From positions 486,779 to 550,778 of the forward strand of contig VXBM01000544.1 in assembly GCA_013400155.1 (NCBI GenBank): a stretch of DNA of 64,000 nucleotides, read 5' to 3'. The notes under the pieces were generated by a model that had not been told where the DNA came from, searched no databases, and saw only the letters and a program-made list of their open reading frames with translations. The translations under genes and the position numbers were made by a program. This stretch comes from Helopsaltes ochotensis (taxonomy: Eukaryota > Chordata > Aves > Passeriformes > Locustellidae). Below, one piece after another: positions 26,901-38,900 of the stretch (positions within the stretch are counted from its first letter, which is position 1; each line of letters starts with the position of its first letter).

Positions 26901-29900
26901 TGGGATTTAAACCTACTGGATATCACAGCTCAGAAAAGCTGAAGAAGATCATAGAAGTGCTAGGAAATAGGATAAAAATAACATGGGCTGGACCAGCAAA
27001 GACAAGAGAGGCTGTAACCAACTCAAAATATTCAGTATCTTCACTTTCACAGCCTCTGAACGCATTGTTTCATCAACAACATGGGCCCCTTTGAAAACTG
27101 AGGCACAAGTTCTGCTCAGGTTAATTGGACAATATATAAACACTGTTTAGAAACATGCTGGTGGTAGGTTTCCCAATTTCCATAGGAAATAAATACAGTG
27201 GAAACAAATGGTTGGTACTCCAGATAAAATCCTTCTTAGTTGCTGAGATTTATAGAAGGGTTTTGATTTGTCTCAGCAAATTTACCAAGCAGATTTACCA
27301 AACCAAAACTCTCATTGTGTTTAAGTGGGTTTTGAGTTGTTGCTTCTCTCTGCAAAATTAAATGGAAACCACATAAATTTGCAAAGATCTGAAAGGATAA
27401 AAGTCCTGAAGGGATATGTCAGATGCCTTTTGCCAAAAGCTTGTTTACCAATATTTTTGTTTGGTTTTATTACTCTGAATCTGGGCACATTGCATACTTG
27501 AAGTGCTGTTTTGCTGTTAAGTTACTTGAAAGTTTTAGGGCTCCATATGATTTTGTCAGGCTCAAAGCCATTTGAGATATACTCATGAAGATGTCAGTCT
27601 ACATATTCAAACAGATAATTCTGCACATTCACAGGACATCTTAAAACCTCCGTTTTGAGAGTTAGAACTCACCAGCAGTGCAAATAAACTTCACAAATCA
27701 CATTATACTCCGATTCACTAAATCTGTGAGGTATTAATATCAACTTCTCAGTGACTGAGAGCTGATCTTGGCACTGAGGAAGGTTCACTGGGTGAAGCTC
27801 CATCAGCTGTTCTAGTTCTGCTCCAGCAGGAGCCCCCACACATGGCTTCTGTAACTCTGACAAGAAAGTGACATTTGTCTGCCCAGTGAATGGTCTGGAA
27901 TAAAGTGGAGCTTGCCCTGCTTTTATTGCAGCAATGACAAATCTGTTCAACAAGAAAATGTTTTTTAGAAGTCACTTCTTTGAGCAGAACTTCATCTTAT
28001 ATTTTCATTGATACTAATGAGAAAACTGTGTTGATTTAAAGGAGAGTTAAAAGTCAGACACAAAGTTTTATTTCGTTTCACATTAAACTAATTTCCTAAT
28101 TAAATGTAGTGTTCTACTATTTAGGGAGTTAGGATCTGTTTTCCCCATAAATAATTTCTCTAATGCTAAAATAAAGGGTGGAGTAAAGACAGTAAATCAG
28201 CAGTAGTTAACTGGAGATCATTTTGTCTTGTATTCACCCAGCATTTCTCTGAGACTGTCATGGTTTTGTGCTCTGGTTTTCAAAATGGAAGCCTCTGTTT
28301 AGGTAACTCCATTGGTTATGATTGATGTCTTTGATGTGTTGCCCCAAGGACTGCATTCTAGATTGAGTTTGATTCATTGAAAAATGGGAAACAAATAACG
28401 TAATTTCCATATGAACTCTTTTTACCACTGAAGCATTTTATTTCAATGCATATTTGTCTTTGAAGGGAAAGCCTGGCAAAGATGGAGAACCTGGTCAGCC
28501 TGGTAGGGATGTGAGTAATTCATATGTTTTTAATCTAAGCAGACCCCTTATAAGCTTTTCTTTTGATATGGAGAAGATCTGAGTGTGATTATATTTCCCT
28601 TTTCTTGCAGGGTTTACCTGGTGGGCCAGGAATAAATGGTGCTCCAGGAAGAGATGGAGAAAAGGTATGCCAAGATTTTTGTCAATATTGCTATATTAGA
28701 TTGAAAATTTGCCATCACTGAGTTCAGTTCTGCCTATGCTATTACGGTGTTGAGGAATATTTGCAATAACTTGTTTATGAACTGCTGCACAGTATCTGAA
28801 ATGTTTTTAATTTTATTGGTAGGGTGAAAAAGGTGACATGGGTCCCCCTGGTCCTCCTGGACTTGTAAGTTGCAGATCCTTTATTTTTTTTTTTTTCTGT
28901 GTTTGGTTGACAGTGTTGTTTCATTGTAGTTCTTGGCTGACTGAGAATCCTGTCTCTGGGTACAACACCAAGAGCACCAGAAAATCTTTCATATGTACAC
29001 TAACAGCAACAATGCTTTCCTTCTTTCAAGATGGGTTCTGTGCTCTGGGATTTGCTAGGTCACAAACACAGGCTAGGCTATAACCTCAGACCAGCAGGAC
29101 TGAGTCAGCCTCACTGAAGCCTCTTGTAACTATGTTGGCTTGGCAGGCAAACAGCTTCCTATTGGGGAGTGCTCTTTACTGGAATTTTCCCTGGTATTTC
29201 AGTGGAGTGGGGAAAGCATCCTGTCATTGGCATAAAGTTCAAAGTATGTTGAACTTTCCCTCCCTCACATCTCTTTATGATTCCAATGACTCTTTTCTTG
29301 GCAAGTAGTTTCACATGAGCATGAAACATTCACAGGTTGTTCCAAGACCAGGCATTGATGCAACAGTGGGACCAAAAGGTAGCAAAGGATTGCCAGGACT
29401 TCCAGGAGCCAAAGGGGACCGTGGATTCTCTGGTAGGCCAGGCCCACCTGGCTTGCCAGGATCTCCAGGTAGGAGTGCAAGCTTGAAATTAGGCTGTATG
29501 CTCAAAGGTGTGATTGGGTATTTGGGTTTTCAGACAAACATCTCTGAAAATGTGAAATGCGTATCGTTGTCATCCTCACAAAAATGTGATGTAAACCATT
29601 CAGCTGGCAAGGAACTAAGTCCTTCCTGTCTTAGGGATCACTACTGTTGGACCTCCTGGCCCACCTGGCTTACCTGGTGAGAGAGGACAGAAGGGAGATC
29701 CAGGTTTGCCTGGGATTTCTATTCCTGGGCAACCCGGAGCTGAGGGACCACAAGGACCGCCAGGACCACCAGGTCCCCCAGGGCCACCTGCACCATCTGT
29801 TGCTCCTGGTAAGTGATGATCATATAAACAGCAAGTAGAAGAGACTAAACAGCTTTGACATTTGTTTAGGTTTGTGTTTCTGTGGTTTGTTTGTTTGGTT

Positions 29901-32900
29901 TCTTTTAATTCCACCTCCAAAGCTGTTGTTTATCAGCAGCTGAGGTCCATGAGATTCTATTCCTCTACAAATTCTCCAAGTTGCTCCCATTGTAGAGCAA
30001 GACATCTGTAGGAGAACCTTAGGCTTAAGGACAGGTACAGAATTTGTTCCCTACTAAGAGTTGTGATAACAGGAGAGTCAAAGGTGTAACTTTTCACAGA
30101 ATTCCAGTTTCATTTCATAAATATTCTAGTGTGTAGACCAATGAAATTAACTTTGGAGTGGATGAAAGCACTTTAATATTTGGTATAAGGAGAGTTGGGA
30201 ATGGCAGATGGAATATAAGACCTGCAAAGCTGTAGTGGAGAAGGCTAACATGGTTCAGGGAGGAATTAATGTTTAGATGGCATTGGCATCTGAATTGCCC
30301 TTGGTCTGATGATGATTCATTGGCTGTTTTTATGATACGAGGCTGAATTCAGGATGAAGTGTAGGGGTGGAAGTGTGTGGGCTGTGGGGAGCAGTGGGAG
30401 ATGCTCGAGGTTGTAAAGAATTGATGGTTGTTGTGTGATATCACTGTTTCCTTTTGAGATTGAATTACATGTGTGGGTTTTCACCAGCAGTCCTGTCTGA
30501 ATTGCCAAAATGTTTGGGCTGTGATTTTGGTGCTGTATTAGAATATCCACACAAATACATTTTTGTACTGAATACATGTATTTGGTGCTGCTGTCAGTGT
30601 AACACAAATAGATAATCAAACCTCTCCTGATTTTCCTTAGGTGAAGGCTTATGTGAGCAAGGGCCACCAGGTCCTCCAGGAATTCCAGGACAACAAGGTT
30701 TTACTGGAGAGCGAGGCCAAAAAGGTGCAGTGTCATGGCTATATTTTCTATTTTTGTCTTTTTTTTTTAAAGCTTGGTAAAAAATATAAAGCCTGCGTTA
30801 ATTAATGATTAACAGTGCCCCTTCCCAGTAGGGTTGAGTGCAGGTGTTTTATGTGTCTGAGTAAGAAAGCTGTTTGCTTTGAGTGTAAGATACTCCTTCA
30901 CCTAAAATTAAAGCACAGGAGTCTGAGTAACTGAGGGTACACCCAATCCCTAGCATGAATCTTGAATAAAGTAAAATGGAACTTGAGGTTTGTGAGTCTC
31001 TCCCAAGCAGATTGAAACTGGATGCTTTGTAACACCACTGGCCAAGTCTGTGTGGAAATGTTTTCTAGTTCATGAATAAAATGGACTTTTTTTATGGAAA
31101 GCAGCATTAAAATTATGAATGCAAGACTCCTAATTTGAGTTGGTCAGTCTGCAGTGAGTTTGTTTGTTTGCTAAGCGAAAGAAAGTCATATTTAATATAT
31201 ATCCTTGTTTCCAAAAAGACAACCTTGCAATGAGGATGCTGATATGGGTAAGTGAGAATCTTTTCCTAGCCCAACCATGGACATCATAAATGACTTTAGA
31301 CATCTCACTTAATTTTGTACTCACTTCAAAGAGAAATATTTTTTCTCATGGAGATTGTAAGGATTAACTAATTAACCTAAATGAAATGCTCAAATATTTC
31401 ACTGATGAATGTCACATAAGTCTGTATGTGAAAGAAATTCCTAAGCTTCTTGAAAGCAATCTTTTTTTTCTCATTAAATACTTTTAGTCTATTTTCAAAT
31501 CAATGAAACATTCCCAGATTTATTTTGCACTCTTAGAGTTTAATTAAGTTTGGGATTTGAATATATATAGTTTAGAGTTGTAGTTGGAAGTGTCAAGTAC
31601 CTATTTTAAAAGAGAACACTTTTGCTGAGGAAAAAAAAAAAGCCCAAGGTTGTATTTTCTATTTTTGAAAGCACTGTTTTTGTTTTAATTATTTTGCACT
31701 ATCACAAATACATTCTAATCATATCTGATATTGGTTGTCTGACTCTTAGCCACCAAAAAGCTTCAGTTTAACTTGGGATGGGGGGAAAGCTTCTAATATT
31801 TAAGCAACAATTATTTGAAGTAGTCACTTTGGACCTGATATTATACAGTTGCTGCTGTGCTGAATTCTTTTAATATTTTCTAAAACCTGATGCTCAAGTA
31901 CGATTTTTCAATGCAAATCTCTTTAGGTGACCGAGGAGACACGTGCTTCAACTGCATAGGAACTGGAGTGACTGGTCCTCCTGGGGAGAGAGGACCACCA
32001 GGACCTCCGGGGAGTCCAGGTAGGGCTGGACCTTCACTGGTTTGTTTAATGTGTCCCATGAAGTCACTTTTCTGGGTGCCCCTGTCCAATGGCGACAATG
32101 TATTGTGAACAAGTTCAGATGTGCTTTTGTCAGCTCCAGTGCAGAGTTTGGTCCACTTCGTGTTTTGCACGGTTGGAAAGAAACAGGATGTGTAAAACAA
32201 ACACTCATTCTTTCATCATCTAGTCTTTGAAAAATATTTCTCTGGTCAAAGACAGCCTTGCATGGGACTGGTGGGTTCCTCACCTTCCCAAAGCATCTTT
32301 TGAACCTGAAGAATTGGACATCCTTGGTTCTGTACACATGACCTTTTGTACCAAATTTAACTGTACAGAGAAGGATCAATCTTTGGTCGAGGATGTTTCT
32401 CCCTACCACTCTACATACAAAAATCAGATTAATTAGTGTAATCATACGTCTTTAATTCAATCTGCCTTTAATGGTTTCTCTTATTAGAACATGGACATGA
32501 GTGTGAAAATTTTAAAGGGATGCATTGTATGACTTTATCTGATCACTCAGGATCTATTTATAAGAGTATACCACTACTTAAAGAGGTGTGTCAAAATTTA
32601 GAATTGATGATGGGACTTGATTAGATAACCTATTCTACATATTGAAGGTTTAGGGTCTGCTGTAGGTTTAACTGGGGGAGAAAAATTAACTTCTGCTTCC
32701 TGCAATAATGGAGGAGCTGGAGCTTTTTAAAAGCATGATGGTTTTTGATGCTACTGGATCAACTTAGAGTTGTAAATTTGTTTCTCCTCAAGTAAAATGA
32801 AGCTCTCCAAAAAAAAAAACCAGTAAACTTTGTCTGGCTTTAAAACAACTTAGCTATTATCAATGAAACATCATGCTTGATGTTGGAGCCTCTCCAGATT

Positions 32901-35900
32901 TATGCTTTTCTTTTATGTTTTTCTACTCAGGTTCTCCTGGTTTTCCTGGACCAAAAGGTGAAAAGGGGCTTCCTGGATTAACTGGCCTTGTAGGGCCACC
33001 AGTAAGTGGTGGTGTTATGTTCTGGTGGGGAAAATAGTGTCTCATTTGTCTTGCATGATAGATAGATCTGTAAACAACAGATTTAATTTATTGTCTAATA
33101 CGTATTTTTTTGTCCATAACTACCTTGAATGCATGATTCATATATTGTTCCATACTCAGAGAGGAGGTGAAAGTAAAACTAAAATATTTTTTTTGTCTTT
33201 CTCTTTTTTTTTTTTTTTTTCTCCCTCAGGGCTTCCCAGGCACGCCAGGTGCTCCTGGCAGACCTGGTCCTAAAGGAGACCCAGGGGATGTCTTGATTTC
33301 TCCAAGAATGAAAGGTGACAAAGGAGACCCCGGCCTCCCAGGACCTCCAGGTCTCCCTGGCATAGATGGCACTCCTGGACGAGATGGACTGCCAGGTTTG
33401 CCTGGCCCTAAGGGGGAACCTGTGAGTTCCATTTTGGGCTGTCTTTGACTGGATGGATGTTTTGGGAAGTCCTGCACGCATTTGACACAGTGCAGATAAG
33501 AGAACTGGCACAAATGCACTTTCTCTGCACGTGGTAAGGCAGGAATTCTCTTCGGTAAATGCTGATCTAGTGATGATACACTGAGGCACCTCCTGAATCT
33601 GCCAGGGCTCTAGAAAAAAGCCAAGGTCAGAGGGTCCCTTCTGCCATTGCCTACATTTCACCTGTGTACTGGGAGGAGCTCAGTATCCAGGTTTAGTCCT
33701 GCTCTACCATCAGCAAGATGTAGGCAGCTAATGAGAGCTGGAAGGATGGAAACTGCCAGAGGGTTTCAAAGCAGAAGCAAATGAAACACTTCACTCTTTT
33801 GTTAGTAAATACACGATCTTTCCCATCATGCTCTTTCTATTTTCAGGGCAGTGTTGCATTCAAAGGAGACATGGGTATTCCAGGTGACCCAGGGATACCA
33901 GGTCTTCCTGGAGAAAAAGGCCTTCCTGGACCTCCTGGCTTTGGGCCACAAGGCTTACCTGGTGAGAAGGGCATCCAAGGTGTATCTGGCCGTCCAGGCC
34001 CTCCTGGTGTTCCGGGTGAGTTGGTCTCTGTGTGCTGTTCACCAAGTGCTGCAAAGTCAAATTTGCCCCTTTTGCTGCAGGTAGTTCTCAGCACATAATG
34101 CTGCTTTTAAATTTTGCCTAGAGGCTTTGTACAACCTGTTATTTGTGAGCTCCCTTCCCGAGGGTCCTCACAGAGCCACGGCATTAGTGCCATGTCACTT
34201 CAGGCACGTGCCTCACCTTCTGCTCTGGCCTCCAGGGAAGCTTCTCCCTCCCCACTGACTGCAGTGCAAATGCCTTGTAACTACCCTCGTGTGCTTGGCC
34301 TTACTGCAGCTGCAACAGGTCTGGGAAAAAAGGGGTTGCTTTGAACAAGTTTGCTTTTGTTTTTCTTGTCAACTACACAGATCCTAATCAAGTTGTGCTG
34401 GTGTCAGTTACGGAAAATACTCTTCACGTGATGGTACCCTGGGATGAAGCTATTAAAAAATAACAGTTCAGAAAAACTCTCTGAGCGTTGAGCAGTGCTT
34501 CTGAGCCTCAAAGTGCTTTGTGGGGCTTGGGACTGGAGAACTTATTGAATAAAGTATTGTTGGTGTTCTTTGTAAGCTTGGGATGGGACTGGCATCTTTT
34601 TCTGCTAAAAGAAAATCAGAAAGCAACTCTTACTGAGTGATTTGTATTTCTGCTTCTTGATTTCAGGTCCAAAAGGTGAGCCTGGCCAGACTATTACAGA
34701 ACCAGGAGTTCCTGGTCCCCCTGGTCCTCCAGGAAGAAATGGTGACCCAGGTCTTCCAGGTAAAGCAGCAGCTAGATACCCAGGGAATTCCAAAAGCTTT
34801 CTATTCTGGTTCTGGATAACTATGTTGATGTTCTTCTTTTTACAGGAGATCCTGGTCAGCCAGGTCAGCGTGGTTTACCTGGCATCCCAGGTGCAAAGGG
34901 AGAGCCAGGTATTCCTGGCATTGGACTTCCAGGTCCACCAGGCCCAAAGGGTATGTTTGCCATGTTCCTGGATTGTACTGGCTGGAAGAGGGGATATAAG
35001 GGCTAGGGTCTCCTCACTTTTTACTAGTGAGCTGACTTCTGTCTCTAGAATCCTTTGAAAAATGTTTGTCCTAGAGCTATACATCTTTCTAACCTCTTTT
35101 TAACAGTTTCAGGAGAAAAAAACTGCTGAGCTCTTATTACTCTGTTCACTGTCCTGCTCCTTCTCAATAATTTACATTCTTCAATAAACCAACAACACAA
35201 AAGTGGGTTAAATTTTGGGAAGTGGCTTGAATCAATAAATGATCTCCAAATGCTGCCTCAAGATGTTAATGTTTCTGATGTGAACTGCTTTTGATTTTTG
35301 TAAGAGTTCACGGCATAGGGAGTGCCCCCTCTGAGAGTCCCAGAGACCCTTTGTGGCAAACACTGAACGCTCAGAAGTTCTCTCGCTGAATGGATGCTTG
35401 GGCTAGCACAGAACCTCTTTTCATGGGCTGTAGGCATGTCTGGAGGAGTTGTTCTAACGCTCTCAGGTGTCCTTTCTGCTGCCCTAATCTTCATGTCATG
35501 TGTAGGTTTCCCAGGGACTCCAGGCCCCCCAGGAGCTCCAGGAACTCCAGGTCGCCCTGGTCTGGATGGACCCCCTGGACCACCTGGTTTCCCAGGACAG
35601 AAGGTCTGTGTTTGTGTTTGCTATAAAACTTCCCTTAGATATTTTTCTGTGTCACTGGGAAGATGGTGAGGAGGATTTCACCTCTCGTTCTCAGCTTTTG
35701 ATGGTGGGGAAATAAAATATTTTACTTAACATTTTGAGTGAGGGTAGCAAATTAAAAATTGAACTCTAAGATGGTGGCCATTTTTAATTTGTTACTTTTA
35801 TTATTTTTAGGAGAGGCTAAACTTAAAAATCCCCTTTTAATTTTTTGTTTAATTATTTGTTATAGGGAGACCGTGGATTTGGAGTTCCAGGACCACCTGG

Positions 35901-38900
35901 GCCCCCGGGACCCCCAGGCATAAAAGGAGTTCAAGGACCTAAAGGTGATCCTGGCTTCCCAGGAACCCCTGGTCTCCCAGGCCGGGCAGGCTTTGATGGA
36001 ACCCCAGGGCCCAAAGGTATTGAGAACTCTCCCTTGTTTTGTTCCCGATTGAACTTTTAAATTTGTAGCTGTGCAGGGAGGCATGTGGCAGTTCAATACA
36101 AGCCGTGCTGACTTTAGAGCCATTACTTCAAAATCAGTTTTTCCAAAGCAGACACACCTGTGTTAAATGGAAGATTGTGTTCTCGAAAGGCAGCTAAGGG
36201 AATAAATCCCAATCTGTGGGTCAGTACCTGAAGGTCTGCATTCTAAAGACAAATAATGTTTATATGGGGGTAAAACCTTATCAGTAGAATAATTGTCATT
36301 TAGATGCACTGTGCTTCCACATGCAGAGTTAGCAATTCAATTTACTCCTGCTCTTGGCCATGGCCTGGACTGAGCTGCCCAGCATGCCTGGCTTGCTGGA
36401 GAGCATCTTTTGAATTTGATGTGGCTGTTGGTGCAGTGTGTGTGTGTAGCCTAGAAACAAACTTCAGGCAGTCCACATTGACTGAGGACAAATCTCTGGC
36501 TTTGAGAAGTAGCCTCTGGAATGTGGTTTTTTCCTCTTAGATCAATGTTTGTTTGCATGCAAGGATGAGATTTCAAGTACAATGTGCAGGGATTCTTCTC
36601 TGAAAGCAAATGTCTCTGAAGTGAGTTCAGTTTTTGACTCTAAACAAAAGCGTTCTTTCAGGTGACCCTGGACCAAGTGGACCACCAGGACTTCCAGGCC
36701 CACCAGGCATCCCTGGCATTGGTGGTCAAGGTTCTCCTGGATCTCCAGGACCTCCAGGTCCTGTCGGCCCCCCAGGTAAAACTTGCAGGAATGGTTTCCA
36801 TTGGTTCTTTCTGGCATATGCAAGCAGGTGTACAAGATGCTGTAGGTCCAACTTGACAGATAGACAGTGATAATTAAATGTGTGTCTCTGAAAGGAGTTT
36901 GGTTGCCTTTGTCTGAAATGACTGATGATTGATGAAGATAAGAACTTGTTCCATCTCTGCACAGAAGGGTACATGTGCATGCATGTACATCATTCTATTC
37001 GTGAAGTTTGTTCAGGGAAATTCCTTTTCCTTTCATTCAGTGACTGGGCTTGCTGTGCACCAACTCTTGATGCTGCAATGTGGCAGTCACCACAGCGAGA
37101 ACACTTCCTGTGGTCTTCAGCATGCCTTGCACCAAAGCCCTTCCAAACCCCTCCAGTTCCTGCCATGCCTGTAGGATGTTTGTGTTGCATGTCTGTGAGC
37201 TACACGATTTGAATGTGGCTGTGTGCCAGCACTGGGCTTGGCATGGTTTGCAATGCATGCTGACAAACTCACGGCCAGCTCTAAGACTGTGGGTCATGGA
37301 TTGGTTGGTCACGTTCAGATCTTTATGAACTGTGAGCCGAGATTCAGCAAGGGCCTGAACTTGAAGGTAGGCAAGGACTTGAGTAAATAGACCTATGGAG
37401 CTGAATTCTGCTCACATGCATAGTGTGGGTCATGTTAAATCTGTTCCTCCTGAGTGGGGCAAGGAACATGTGCTCAGGGCAGCAGAGAGCCTGGAATGTG
37501 CCCAGTGTTGGGAGCTGGGGGGACAGCAGGGGTTGGGACAACCCACAGGGGTTCCTGTCTGCCTTGCTGTGCTGGCTGTAGGGCCCTGAGCTGCACTGCA
37601 GGCTAAACTGAAACAGAAAGGGCAGCACAGGCCTGGGTTTGGGGTGAGGAGGAATGTATTAGTGTGGGTTTGAGTGTTTCATCCAATGCATGGTCTTTTG
37701 TCATCCTGTAACATCTCCTCTGGTGCTAGCCAGAGTTTGATTTCATGGGATCACTGATTTATTCTGCAAAATACCAATGCTGACAAATGCACAGTGATTA
37801 CTGGAGTTGATGGATTTGAAATGCCTCTGTTCTCACTCTTCATGACTAATCAGTGTGGCTATTAACAGCATGGGCTTCTGAAATCTGGTGCTTGCTGGAA
37901 GGATCCTGCTTGAGAAATCCTTCTTTTCCTTGGCACTGCTCTGTGTCTGTTTTGTGCAGAATGCCTTACATTCCCTTCTCCCATCCCTCCTGGTTTTACT
38001 AGGCTGTTTTGATTCTGTTCCTTTAGGCAGCATTAGGGTAAAGTTTCTGGGACTCTGTTTTTCAGGTAACTTGGAAAATTCTTGGAAGGAAGTCCCTGTT
38101 CAGAATATGCTTTCTCTGCACCACTATTTATTCAAATAGTTTGCAATAGCTCAGCATTTTTCTCTTAGCTGCATTAGTGTTGAATTCTTGGTATTTAGAT
38201 CTGTTTTCAGTAACTTTAGATAGATTTTTTTTGTCTTTGTTCTAATCTGAATGTGCTTTATTTTGTTTCCTAACTTAATGACTATTACAACTGTTTACTG
38301 CTACCTGTCTCAACTTCCTGATGAGCTCTAACTCGTTGGCTTTTGAACCTCAGGTCCCCCAGGTACTGTGGTTTCTTTACCAAAGCCTTTTCTTCACTTG
38401 AGATTTATGAATTCTCCTTTTTGGGCAGCTACATTTCAGAGTGGGCATCTTCACTGACACTGTGCACAGGAGGGAAACAGGCCACCTGCTTGCTTCAGCA
38501 AGCTCAGTGTCATTAGCATTGAATAATCCTAATCATATTTTGACAATTATTACGTTTCATTCAGGGAAAATACAGTGCAGTGCAGAATTTTGCTTACCTT
38601 TAAAAATACCCAGGTGATGCTATCTTTGTATATAGGAAAATGGAATAATTCATGGAAATATGTGAATCTGAATACCTAATTATGAAATACAAACTAGTCC
38701 AATAAATGTGGCTTTTTCTTTCAATAATCAGACTGAAAATGTTTTCCTTTTGAGATTTATTTGAATTGCATTTGCTGCATCTTAGTAAAATTTTAGTCTT
38801 GTTTCTCTTCAGGAGAATATGGCCTTCTAACACTTGGAAGCCATTAAAAAATAACTGGTTTGAGAAGAATTGCAGGGTTTTCATCAGTGCTAGGAATGGA

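Larger units (their letters stand above)
29809..32930 (+). other. COL4A5: Introns 20-22 of COL4A5
   Basis: Intron 20 (832 nt), intron 21 (1202 nt) and intron 22 (911 nt) hold no recognizable repeat family, RNA gene or in-phase microexon. Exons 21 and 22 lie within this range and are listed separately. Confidence 0.7.
23330..36661 (+). other. COL4A5: Remaining introns 10-29 of COL4A5
   Basis: This entry covers introns longer than 300 bases that are not listed separately in this range. They are intron 10 (531 nt), 18 (471 nt), 24 (425 nt), 25 (651 nt), 27 (555 nt) and 29 (645 nt), plus the larger introns 13, 15 and 20-22. I see simple T-rich acceptor tracts and no recognizable transposon, RNA gene or additional in-phase exon. 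Confidence 0.7.

Noticed and set aside
29311..29505. Minus-strand ORF with a Gly-Pro-rich sequence opposite exon 19 (similar ones lie opposite exons 20, 24, 25, 44 and 45)
   Set aside because: GGN and CCN codons are reverse complements, so the antisense of a collagen exon also reads as Gly/Pro repeats. There are no minus-strand splice sites or start context.
30305..30345. C box- and D box-like motifs (tgatga ... ctga)
   Set aside because: The spacing is too short for a C/D snoRNA and there is no terminal stem.
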